DNA from: Beroe forskalii
Taxonomy: Eukaryota > Ctenophora > Nuda > Beroida > Beroidae
DNA length: 64,000 nucleotides
Reading direction: 5' to 3'
Assembly: GCA_011033025.1 (NCBI GenBank)
Contig: WFMF01000424.1
Coordinates: forward strand, 1 to 64,000
Under the pieces are notes generated by a model. The model was not told the origin of the DNA. It did no database searches and worked only from the letters and a program-made list of their open reading frames with translations. This document shows positions 49,801 to 55,496 of the stretch, piece after piece. How positions within the stretch are numbered: position 1 is the first letter of the stretch; every line of letters starts with the position of its first letter. The translations under genes and the position numbers were made by a program.

Positions 49801-52800
49801 ATGTATTATTAAAGCCAATTCATTCAACTGAAATTATGCTATTTATATGAAGGTAAGTTAAATGAAGGTAAATTAATATATGTTGAGAAAGTTTGATGTT
49901 ATTTTCTTATCACCAGTTCAAATGGCGATTGAACTGGCGATTCTGGTGAAAAACGAAAATGGGGTAATCTGAATTCGATCTTGGTCTGATCTTTGATTTT
50001 GGGGATATATTCAAATCATTGTTAACAATCAATGTGTGGATAATATTGCTATTAAGACGTTTATGAATCTTAAAAATTCATATCTAAAGACAATAAAGAT
50101 CACAAACGAACAAGCCAGGTTTGTTGGTCTTTATTTTAATGAAAAGGTCAACATGTTGCTTATTAAAGGATGGAAAGTTCTGTTCGGTAACAAAAACAGA
50201 ACCACGGTTTGTACTGGCTAATCAAGTTTAGCCACACTGAAAAGCGTCTGTCCGAAAGTCACTTGTACAACAGCACTTGTAGTCGGGTGCTTGAATTTTT
50301 AATTTTTTTCAATCTATAATCGTTGAAACTCCCAATTTAAATATATATGCTCCCGTATTCTTATCTGATTTTGTGGTTCTAATGTTTCTCCCAACTTATG
50401 AAAGTAAAAGGTGAAGCTTCTTTACTCCCTCAACGAAACTTGCCGCAGAACCGACCTTAATCATCCCACCACTGCATCTTCAGTCCATTGCAGTACGGGC
50501 TAGTTTGTATTGAGGGGAAAGAACATCAAATCACCGTCCAAAGTACTAAAGTAGGAACTTTGTGCGCGCAATGCCAACGAGAAACAACTAAGTAGTTAAT
50601 TTTAGTCAACTAAATAGGATCAAGTCAAACAAAATTTCTATGGGAAAATGGAAATCAGCTGTACAGCTGGTGTATCTTCGAATCATTTGATATGGGAACT
50701 CTTCCAAACCGCAGGTTTTGGAAGCAGGGCTACTGGAGAAACCACTTGATGGGTCGGTCCTACCACATCAGTGCCCTCTACGTAGTGGACCTACAGAAGT
50801 TCAGACTGATCAGCGCCGGAGACAGACTCCGAGGACAATACCAGGTCTGTCTTTCTGTCTGTTTGTTTTGTATGTCTGTGTGTTTGCCTGGTTGCCAGTC
50901 TGAGTGTATTTCTGTATATCTGCTAACATAGTTTTGTAATATGTATGGCCGTTCTGGCTGCTTTACTTGTTCCAATGTTACCCGTTCGTCCTGCAGGGTG
51001 TCTGAATTTGTCCATTCTGGAAAATGCTTCTGATTTACTGTTGATTTCCGGCGCAAATTTAGTCATATTATACTCATGAAAAGCTTTCCTCTCCAAGTAA
51101 CATTCCCTCTCTATTTCAGGGACTAAGTCAGGACCCCAACGGCCTGGCTAACTTAGATCAGACTCTCCTACTCCTCTAACATTCCCTCTCTATTTCAGGG
51201 ACTAAGTTAGGACCCCAACAGTCTGACTAACCTGGATCAGACCTTCCTACTCCTCTAACATTCCCTCTCTATTTCAGGGACTAAGTCAGGACCCCAACAG
51301 TCTGGCTATCCTGGATCAGACTCTCCTACTCCTCTAACATTCCCTCTCTATTTCAGGGACTGAGTCAGGACCCCAACAGTCTGGCTAACCTGGATCAGAC
51401 CATCCTACTCCTCTAACATTCCCCCTCTATTTCAGGGACTCAGTCAGGACCCCAACAGTCTGACTAACCTGGATCAGACCTTCCTACTCCCTAATATTCC
51501 CTCTCTTTTTCAGGGACTAAGTCAGGACCCCAACAGCCTGGCTAACCTGGATCAGACCTTCCTACTCCTCTAACATCCCCCCTCTATTTCAGGGACTCAG
51601 TCAGGACCCCAACAGCCTGGCTAACTTGGATCAGACTCTCCTATCCTCTAACATTCCCTCTCTATTTCAGGAACTAAGTCAGGGCCCCAACAGTCTGGCT
51701 AACTTGGATCAGACTCTCCTATCCTCTAATATTCCCCCTCTATTTCAGGGACTAAGTCAGGACCCCAACAGTCTGGCTAACCTGGATCAGACTCTCCCAT
51801 CCTCTAACATTCCTTCTCTATTTCAGGGACTAAGTCAGGACCCCAACAGCCTGGCTAACTTGGATCAGACCTTCCTACTCCCTAATATTCTATCTCTATT
51901 TCAGGGACTAAGTCAGGACCCCAACAGTCTGGCTAACCTGGATCAGGACCTGCCGAACAACATGATCCACCACGTTCCGATCCACTCCCTCCCTCAAGAG
52001 TGGTTGTGGTGTGAGACTTGGTGCTCCGACGCCAGCAAGGCCGCCGCCAAAACCATCGACTTGGTACGCCTTTCAAAGTTTGAAATGAGATTAATCTCTG
52101 AATAAAGTGAAGCTTAATGATATTGGCTATTTTCACATAACATTGTAAAACATCCAATAATATCCAACTTTATTTCGTACTTAACTCAAACCTAAATAGT
52201 AAATAAAAACACAATGGATATAAAATATCCAACAAAATGAGCCAAGAAAAATATACAAATATCGTTCATCTGGGATAGCGGGTGCCAACCCTTACGACAC
52301 AATTTCTTTCATACCCCGTGTGCCACTGTAAAGGTAATGTGACATGGGATCCTCCTTGCGAAATGTGACAACGAAACTGGTGTTGACAAAAATTGTACTT
52401 ATTTTGTGCTGAAAATGCGCATTTCATTTCGATCGACTTGTAATCTGAAAGTTTTTATATCAATATCTGCGTTATCATAGTTCTGTACAATTCAAAAAAG
52501 ACAGTTATAACTCACTGTCTCAATTGGATATCTCATCATAGGGGCATAGGGTATTAAGTTTTGATCATTGGAGAACAGCTATCAAAAGTGTAATTATTGC
52601 AATACGATCTATTATTTAACTCACGGCCCGTTGGTCGAGTTTGAAATCAAGTTTACGAAGCGGCCTCGTAACTTTTGCTCGAATCGTTAAATAATACTGT
52701 TACTACACACTATTTCGGTGTGGATTTCCCATATTCCACTCGGCCTCGCCTCGAGGAATATTCACCAATCCACACCTCAATAGTGTATTGTTTAGCGCAT

Positions 52801-55496
52801 TCCCATGCTGCAGGCGTACAGTCGAGACATATTCATAAACTCATCAAAAAGATAGAAAATAATGAATTTCAATAAATCCATTGTTTAATAATAAAAATTA
52901 TGCACAATTCATTCACTAATGCGTATTTGATATACTCACCTTGGCATTGGACGACGTAATTCCGATCATCACCATCTCTCAGAGGTCTTGCGGATAAAAC
53001 CTTTTTGTACAAGTCTGATCGAATCATTTCATCTCTGCCAATGGTGCTCCCCTCTAACGCAACCAAACACCGTCCCCGTTGAAAGTACATCAAATTAAAG
53101 ACAATCCAGTTGCCCTTGGTAGCTATAACTTTTATCACTTCTTTCACTCCTCCCAGTTGGTCCACTCGGCCTGCTGCACGTGTGATAAAATACGGACCTG
53201 TAATGTACCTGTTGTCAGACACCTTAACTCTATCGGATGGACGGGAAATGGGGGGGGGGGGGCTTGAACCCACAACCGCCGCTTGCCGCGACGGCTGCTC
53301 TACCGATTGCGCTGTCTTCCCGCTACTTTCACTTTTCAGTCATTTCAAGATCGGTTATACACGTGGCTAGCAGTGCTATGTTATATATTAAAACCATTAA
53401 CATATAGAATTAACTCAAATATACGAACCCTCCTCCCCCTCGACCCTCATCTCCAATGTTCCCGGGTAGCACTCCTCAGTTCGGGGAGAGTAGGAGTAGA
53501 TGGAGGTGTACAGGTCATTATCGTATACCGCACAATAGTTGTGAAACTCGCATACCACCATCTTCTTTCCTTTGCCATTCGCATCTGTGTACATAACCCA
53601 GCTGCCTTTTGCTGCTCTAACGCTGCCTATGTTGTCGTCGTAAGTCGGGATAGTGGAAACCTCCAAGTCGTCAATGTCATGGTTGACTGCCTCAATCTTG
53701 CCATGATATCCAAACTCAGTGTGAATCACGAGTCTTCCTGTTTCTGGTGAGGTGATCTGAATTATTTATTTAAAAAGCAAAATCGTTTCTGAATCCTGAT
53801 CATAATTTAGGACCTATGAAAATTTTACGAGGAAAATTTAATTAATCGAACATTTAATATGAATGTTCTACAAAACTTGATTGTGTGAAATTATGATGTT
53901 CTTCTGTCAATTAGGCTTTCAATTAATGAGCATTTAACTTATTTTCTTTTGACTCAATGGTACAGGTACAAATGGAAACGATGTGGTTCTTTAATAGTTT
54001 AATGAGAACCAATTTCGTCGTTCTACGACATCTTTACTCATTAATTGCAATCATGCGACTCTCATTCAACGACCCGATCCGTGAAATCAATTAGGCATTC
54101 GATCTTAATAAGATCTCATTACCGCTTACCTTCAAGGGACTCTATTGTAAGCGGCAAAAGAACACTTGTGATCACCAACACATGTCGTAAAGCCATTCGA
54201 GTTTGCATCCTGAGCTGTAAGTTACTATGTTACCGTATGTAGATATCACAAGTTCTGAGAATGTTTTATGAAATTTCTACATGGCCGCAATTTTAAAGTG
54301 TGTGATACTTTTAACTGATTTAATAAGTGAATAGTATGTCCACGTACGTACCAACATGGCTCCGAGCGATTCGTAAATTTCAGAATGATTTGCTCATTCC
54401 TTGAACTCGCGACACCTGAATATCAGAAAGGTTGCAAGAGATTGTGAACTGGACTCCAAAACAGTGGTGCTACTAACTTTAAATACTAGTTTACAGGGGT
54501 GATCTGTGCTTGAGAAATATCACGACAGACAAACGAAAACCTCAATTCTACCCAAGACAACAAAAGAAAATTTGCAGGAAAGAGGATTTACTAGGATATT
54601 TAGGAAATTAGGAGGTAGTAATAGGTACCCGCAATTGTACACAGTATGGATGGCTCTGAATTGACTCGGAATAAGTCTGAAAGTTGCACTGAATGCGGCC
54701 CACAAAAGCAATGGAGACACCAATCTTGCTTAAAACTATGTTTAATGCTAATGAGGGGGTTGGAAATATTGAGATGAGATCAGTGTCAGCTCAATAATCT
54801 CTCTTCGCAGGGAATAAGCTGGGTTTTTACCCCTGACCTATGAAAATGTCACAATTCAGAAAGAACGACATAAAGAAGTCTCTATTTGTGTTCATTTGGA
54901 ATTCTGATATTCTTTGACCTTACTGGATGTGAGACCGAAATCTCATTATTTTTTTTCTAAATTGTGAAAAATGGCATTTTAAGAACGGAGATAAAAATCT
55001 TTCAAACCGGCTTGATGATTATTTACAACTGGTGAACCATTCTTTCTTTCCTCGCATTTGCATTCACCTTCTTTACCCCACTTTTAACCTCTCTTTTTAG
55101 TTTTAACGTCACTTTTTATTTCTGATCTCACTTTTTAGTTTTCACCTACTTATTAGTTTTTATCTCCCTTCTTACCGCAGTGTAACAACCCGGAGACCAA
55201 GGAACCTAAACTAGATCGTGCTATGAGGATCATACCCGAGTGGAAGGACTACGATGTCAGACTCAAACAAATAATCGAGAAAGTGGACTTAAACAAAGGT
55301 AGGTAATTTAGGAGAAATAATTTACTTTTCAATAGTCAATTTGATGCTAGGACTGAGTGAGTAGGGGAAGGAAATTTAGGCACAAACGAACTATGAAACT
55401 TAAAAAACGAACTTAATGTTTTATTATCGCATTTCAGGACGAGCCCCTGAGCCACCAACGCCAGATAATCAGCCGAAGCCACACTCAGAACTATAG
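25864..55496 (+). CDS. UGGT: UDP-glucose:glycoprotein glucosyltransferase
   Basis: ER-lumenal folding sensor that re-glucosylates misfolded N-glycoproteins for the calnexin cycle. Exons: 25864-25982, 26110-26192, 26604-26722, 27104-27662, 27830-27975, 28093-28333, 28492-28710, 29089-29219, 40084-40219, 40560-40712, 40987-41085, 41489-41637, 41925-42095, 42234-42378, 42809-42963, 43146-43257, 43415-43514, 43689-43813, 44050-44195, 44489-44659, 44817-44877, 45488-45584, 45874-45997, 46229-46361, 46578-46692, 50715-50844, 51905-52063, 55181-55298, 55438-55496; about 1424 residues (human UGGT1 1555). The start gives signal peptide [19 protein letters not shown]; exon 2 continues [20 protein letters not shown]. 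Thioredoxin-like domains follow ([38 protein letters not shown]). The C-terminus is HSEL, an ER-retrieval-like tetrapeptide. The exon 21 acceptor and the intron 22 borders are uncertain. Intron 8 is 10.9 kb. Confidence 0.95.
26776..26913. mobile_element. MITE, GGGATC-family copy 1
   Basis: Inverted ends GGGATCATTCAC and GTGAACGATCCC, about 138 bp, in UGGT intron 3. The interior (GTTATATTTGTTACAAT) matches the copy at 35331-35494. A/T-rich trinucleotides flank it (TTA left, TGA right), as in Harbinger-like insertions, but imperfectly. Confidence 0.75.
28845..28962. repeat. inverted-repeat element in UGGT intron 7
   Basis: GTGGAATTCTAATTCCCCGT near 28860 is partly mirrored by ACGGGGAATTTC and GAATTCTTCCAC, making a short stem-loop of about 110 bp. 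Nothing else is seen in this intron except its boundary repeat. Confidence 0.45.
29209..29480 (+). repeat. tandem repeat starting at the UGGT exon 8 donor
   Basis: The donor context TTGACT|GTAGAACTGTTTG, TTTTATGTAACTTG is followed by at least four diverged repeats of TGTTACTTATACAACATGTG plus TAATTTAACTGTTTATTT, and by a short run of AGGTTCCGACTA units (29248-29310). The first unit coincides with the donor itself. Confidence 0.6.
29481..30951. other. intronic stretch with one open frame and one hairpin
   Basis: Positions 30043-30302 hold an open plus-strand frame after an acceptor-like ACTAACAG ([20 protein letters not shown] to [10 protein letters not shown], about 86 codons). It has no recognised family and may be an unspliced relic. 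Positions 30867-30948 fold into a hairpin with arms TTAACCCATA/TATGGGTTAA and GATCGATCG/CGATCGATC. The rest is AT-rich with nothing recognised. Confidence 0.4.
30952..32005 (-). pseudogene. Cys-rich secreted protein, paralogue A (apparently frameshifted)
   Basis: Exon 1 (32005-31891) encodes a signal peptide ([20 protein letters not shown]). Exon 2 (31717-31557) gives [20 protein letters not shown] and ends SVK|. Exon 3 (from 31390) gives [10 protein letters not shown], then STMVACVAF. The continuation [20 protein letters not shown] is in another frame, one base out relative to paralogue B, so this copy looks broken unless an unseen small intron or a base-call error restores it. The same exon structure and phases (1, then 0) are shared with the gene at 35739-37920. 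The family is not recognised; about eight conserved cysteines suggest a small disulfide-bonded secreted protein. It lies antisense in UGGT intron 8. Confidence 0.6.
32558..32683 (+). CDS. 41-residue CxxCxC...CxxC small open frame
   Basis: ATG at 32558 opens a 41-codon frame starting [13 protein letters not shown] and ending [10 protein letters not shown]. The paired CxxCxC and CxxC look like a zinc ribbon, but the frame is short, has no homologue I know, and may be a fragment of a larger exon or a transposon protein. It lies in UGGT intron 8. Confidence 0.25.
32871..33456. mobile_element. 586-bp foldback element with inverted ~10-bp arrays
   Basis: The ends CGGTAAATTGAGCGATCCGT and ACGGATCGCTCAATTTACCG are perfect inverted repeats. 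Each arm is filled with CGCCAGTATCA-type 10-bp repeats in opposite orientation, and the centre (about 33065-33165) is a long near-perfect palindrome with GTCGACACTAACTTAA and its complement. The open frames across it (SRQYHAS repeats on both strands) are by-products of the repeat. Confidence 0.9.
33457..35330. other. intronic AT-rich stretch, no gene seen
   Basis: Within UGGT intron 8. AAGTGCGCACAT/ATGTGCGCACTT inverted arms lie around 33588-33672. The remainder is AT-rich without recognised features. Confidence 0.4.
35331..35494. mobile_element. MITE, GGGATC-family copy 2
   Basis: Inverted ends GATCGTTCACATATTACGTA and TACGTAATATGTGAACGATC; 164 bp. The interior GTTGTATTTGTTACAATAAC matches the copy at 26776-26913. 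ATAA flanks both ends. Confidence 0.85.
35575..35745 (-). repeat. 16-bp minisatellite at the donor of a nested gene
   Basis: About ten units of CTGTCTGCAAACAAAC (plus strand). On the minus strand each unit contains ACAG|GTTTGT, identical to the exon 3 donor of the secreted-protein gene at 35739, the first member of the series. Because 16 is not a multiple of three, all frames stay open for long stretches on both strands. Confidence 0.85.
35739..37920 (-). CDS. Cys-rich secreted protein, paralogue B
   Basis: Exon 1 (37920-37824) encodes a signal peptide, [20 protein letters not shown]. Exon 2 (37133-36991) gives [20 protein letters not shown] and [12 protein letters not shown]. Exon 3 (36030-35739) gives [61 protein letters not shown]. 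Junctions are canonical and in phase (1, 0). The open part is about 177 residues; exon 3 ends at a donor inside a 16-bp minisatellite and a downstream exon was not found, so the C-terminus is open. If unspliced, it would continue into a [12 protein letters not shown]-type repeat. Same family and layout as the copy at 30952-32005; function unknown, probably extracellular. It is antisense in UGGT intron 8. Confidence 0.7.
36330..36600. repeat. inverted repeat built from GAATCAACCCGAAACAAGC units
   Basis: The left arm has tandem CGAATCAACCCGAAACAAG-type units, the right arm the reverse complement (TTGTTTCGGGTTGATTCGC type). They meet at about 36430-36455, where CCCTAACCCGGG lies at the centre. 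Overall it is a foldback of a short tandem array; no coding content. Confidence 0.75.
36740..36930. repeat. short inverted GGGGAT/ACGAAA repeat patch
   Basis: CGAAATTTGGGGATATTTTT and GGGGATTTTTTTCGAAAAAT with CCCCAATTTTCG form overlapping direct and inverted repeats between exons 2 and 3 of the antisense secreted-protein gene. Probably a small non-autonomous element; borders unclear. Confidence 0.4.
37335..37796. mobile_element. TA-flanked MITE 1
   Basis: 462 bp; ends CCTTAACCTCCAATATTTTA and (inverted) CCTTAACCTCCGAAAATATA, with TA on each side. It fits a Tc1/mariner-type non-autonomous element. Inside, ATAGTCGG-type motifs are repeated. It lies in intron 1 of the antisense secreted-protein gene. 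Confidence 0.85.
38168..38599. mobile_element. TA-flanked MITE 2
   Basis: 432 bp; ends CCTTATTGGCCTTTATTT and AAATAAAGGCCAATAAGG, flanked by TA on both sides. Subterminal GGCCGGTTAAAA motifs recur five times. It differs in sequence from the element at 37335 but shares the CCTTA start and TA target. Confidence 0.9.
38600..40083. other. 3' part of UGGT intron 8
   Basis: At about 39770-39870 the minus strand has a tRNA-like T arm (CCGGGATTCGATTCCCG) after a GTGAAGTGGTGCTTCTG segment, suggesting a tRNA-derived SINE or tRNA relic. Nothing else is recognised. Confidence 0.35.
41048..41330 (+). repeat. duplicated donor of UGGT exon 11, split by a MITE
   Basis: The exon 11 end (CTCGCTAACTGTACCC, CTCACCGACC, GATAAATCAG|GTTAG) is followed by another copy starting CTCGCTAACTGTACCC and resuming after an insertion as GTACCCATCACCGACC, GATAAATCAG|GTGAAA, and then a partial third copy (AATAACTGTCCCCCTCACTG). 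Confidence 0.85.
41110..41265. mobile_element. 156-bp MITE with 6-bp target duplication
   Basis: GTACCC flanks both ends (41104-41109 and 41266-41271). The ends pair as TGTCTCGACC...GGCGCGGCGTATT against AATACGCCGCGCC...GGTCGAGACA, and inner TGCTTTTT/AAAAAGCA also pairs, so the whole element is one hairpin. It interrupts the duplicated exon 11 donor. Confidence 0.9.
42367..42560 (+). repeat. 24-bp minisatellite growing from the UGGT exon 14 donor
   Basis: Eight units of GAGTGGATTAGGTGGGTGG plus ATTTA. The first unit is the exon end itself (AAGAGTGGAGCAG|GTGGGTGG), so every unit repeats a potential donor (GCAG or TTAG|GTGGGT). The unit is a multiple of three and stays open. Confidence 0.9.
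43840..44049 (+). repeat. ~20-bp repeat ending at the UGGT exon 19 acceptor
   Basis: About nine diverged units of CAGCTAATTGACCTATTAC fill almost all of intron 18 up to the acceptor CCTGTGTCCCAG|GAGTG; most carry a CAG that could act as a decoy acceptor. Confidence 0.75.
45488..55496 (+). CDS. UGGT: UGGT catalytic (GT24) domain exons 22-29
   Basis: This is the most conserved part of UGGT, described separately because it is oddly arranged. [16 protein letters not shown] (exon 22) joins [19 protein letters not shown] (exon 23). Then come the [18 protein letters not shown] helix (exon 24) and the metal/UDP-glucose-binding DAD of [11 protein letters not shown], split across exons 24-25. [20 protein letters not shown] and GDRLRGQYQ (exon 26) follow, and then [20 protein letters not shown] and [20 protein letters not shown] (exon 27). 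All catalytic landmarks I know are present, so the enzyme should be active if the transcript is spliced as proposed. Exons 25 and 26 are split by a 4-kb intron containing a transporter gene, and exons 27 and 28 by a 3.1-kb intron containing a crystallin-like gene. Confidence 0.93.
46085..46145. repeat. hairpin in UGGT intron 23
   Basis: GAATCGAAGGATCCAAA and a partner TTTGGATCATTCGATTC form a stem around ATCCATGACATGGAT. Confidence 0.6.
46881..48485 (-). CDS. GLUT-type (SLC2A-like) sugar transporter, intronless
   Basis: A single uninterrupted 534-codon frame with about 12 hydrophobic segments, typical of the major facilitator sugar-porter family. Markers: [20 protein letters not shown] before helix 2, [12 protein letters not shown] in the 2-3 loop, [20 protein letters not shown] (helices 4-5), the GLUT-like [20 protein letters not shown] in helix 7, SDRMGRR in the 8-9 loop, and [13 protein letters not shown] (helix 10). 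It probably moves a hexose or polyol across a membrane; the substrate cannot be read from sequence. No introns, while its surroundings are intron-rich, suggests a retroposed copy. It lies wholly inside UGGT intron 25 on the opposite strand, flanked by AT-rich DNA. An alternative start is not obvious; the upstream sequence has no in-frame extension that I trust. Confidence 0.9.
   Translation of the reverse strand: MEVSEKQEPDNSFRNCTALFWLVTAGLVLGCSFQYGYALAILANTLPVLKEKFDVSDIYMSGIASGNPVGAVLGAVMAGYAADLLGRRKALLLNSVFLNVGWILMAAAPSQHCFLVGRVAVGVGVGAGSVVANVFLAEISPVSIRGSIGSLFGTVGNLGILVSILLSMPQVIGDSDIGWRLAFAFPTLLVLFQAAVLMYCPDTPQYLASIKQDVEGAVMSLSKFRKVVSDQEVNDLNRIYGDDDCSRAADRVLTFREILSDSGHRLALVIGVLLHCARQLSGVSAVYNYAPQIFEAANVSDPVLGTAEMGLVALFAAATAVFLSDRMGRRFLMITGISKMVVALVGIGISQTWYATEQLQIGSCGGGGWTGPVALVSMFVYVAGFDLGLGTTIWVYVNEISAPKARAKTNMVCVVVTWGLQVLVLFTFNSIDKHLNPHTFFLFAGILTIFLIPISVMMLETSKKPVHQVCQEVKEQSKRSPPIAVFLKRSGAVDSSNGDEVRANHEKTLGTVIGNIQAFHELKVQMKTTTFNTD
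48486..50714. other. rest of UGGT intron 25, no gene seen
   Basis: AT-rich. A CCCCTAGTTTTCAGAAG-like phrase recurs around 48558 and 48796 with GGGGGCAGCAGCCCC-type hairpins near 49000-49140. No coding region is supported. Confidence 0.4.
51117..51945 (+). repeat. 11-copy array of acceptor plus exon 27 start in UGGT
   Basis: Eleven units of 78-79 bp, each with a pyrimidine tract, TTTCAG and the first ~45 bases of exon 27 ([14 protein letters not shown]). Exon-like starts: 51120, 51199, 51278, 51357, 51436, 51514, 51593, 51671, 51749, 51827 and 51905 (the true exon). The last five are 78 bp apart, a multiple of three, and the frame is open through them (26-residue period). Most earlier units are 79 bp, which breaks the frame, and the extra base exposes a TAA. 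No unit contains a donor, so the copies are alternative acceptors and not separate exons. Confidence 0.95.
52266..54208 (-). CDS. secreted beta/gamma-crystallin-like protein
   Basis: Four exons: 54208-54130, 53743-53429, 53197-52940, 52444-52266 (phase 1 at each junction, canonical sites; 276 residues). Exon 1 encodes a signal peptide ([20 protein letters not shown]). Exon 2 has a crystallin-type double Greek-key pattern: [49 protein letters not shown]. Exon 3 repeats it: [30 protein letters not shown]. Exon 4 adds a Cys-rich tail ([20 protein letters not shown] to VGTRYPR) of unknown type. Secreted, often calcium-binding, single beta/gamma-crystallin proteins occur in sponges, cnidarians, tunicates and other invertebrates; an exact role cannot be given. 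It sits antisense in UGGT intron 27. Intron 2 contains a tRNA-like sequence. Confidence 0.75.
52600..52795. repeat. paired hairpins in intron 3 of the crystallin-like gene
   Basis: TATTATTTAAC/GTTAAATAATA (about 52607-52694), and next to it ACACTATT...GTGTGGATT paired with AATCCACACC...AATAGTGT (52706-52793), with inner ATATTCC/GGAATAT. The style resembles the cloverleaf elements but has two arms and no clear outer stem. Confidence 0.65.
53244..53329 (-). tRNA. tRNA-like sequence or tRNA-derived relic
   Basis: The minus strand reads GCGGGAAGACAGCGCAATCG then GTAGAGC (D arm, A-box like), an anticodon-type arm GCCGT...GCGGC with an 8-nt loop, then GTGGGTTCAAGCCC (B-box like) followed by a long run of C and TTTCCCGT, which pairs with the 5' GCGGGAA. 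The oversized loop and the C run make a functional tRNA doubtful; amino-acid identity cannot be assigned. Confidence 0.4.

Noticed and set aside
51120-51904. Ten extra UGGT exons (true exon duplication)
   Set aside because: The units have acceptors but no donors, so they cannot be spliced as separate exons.
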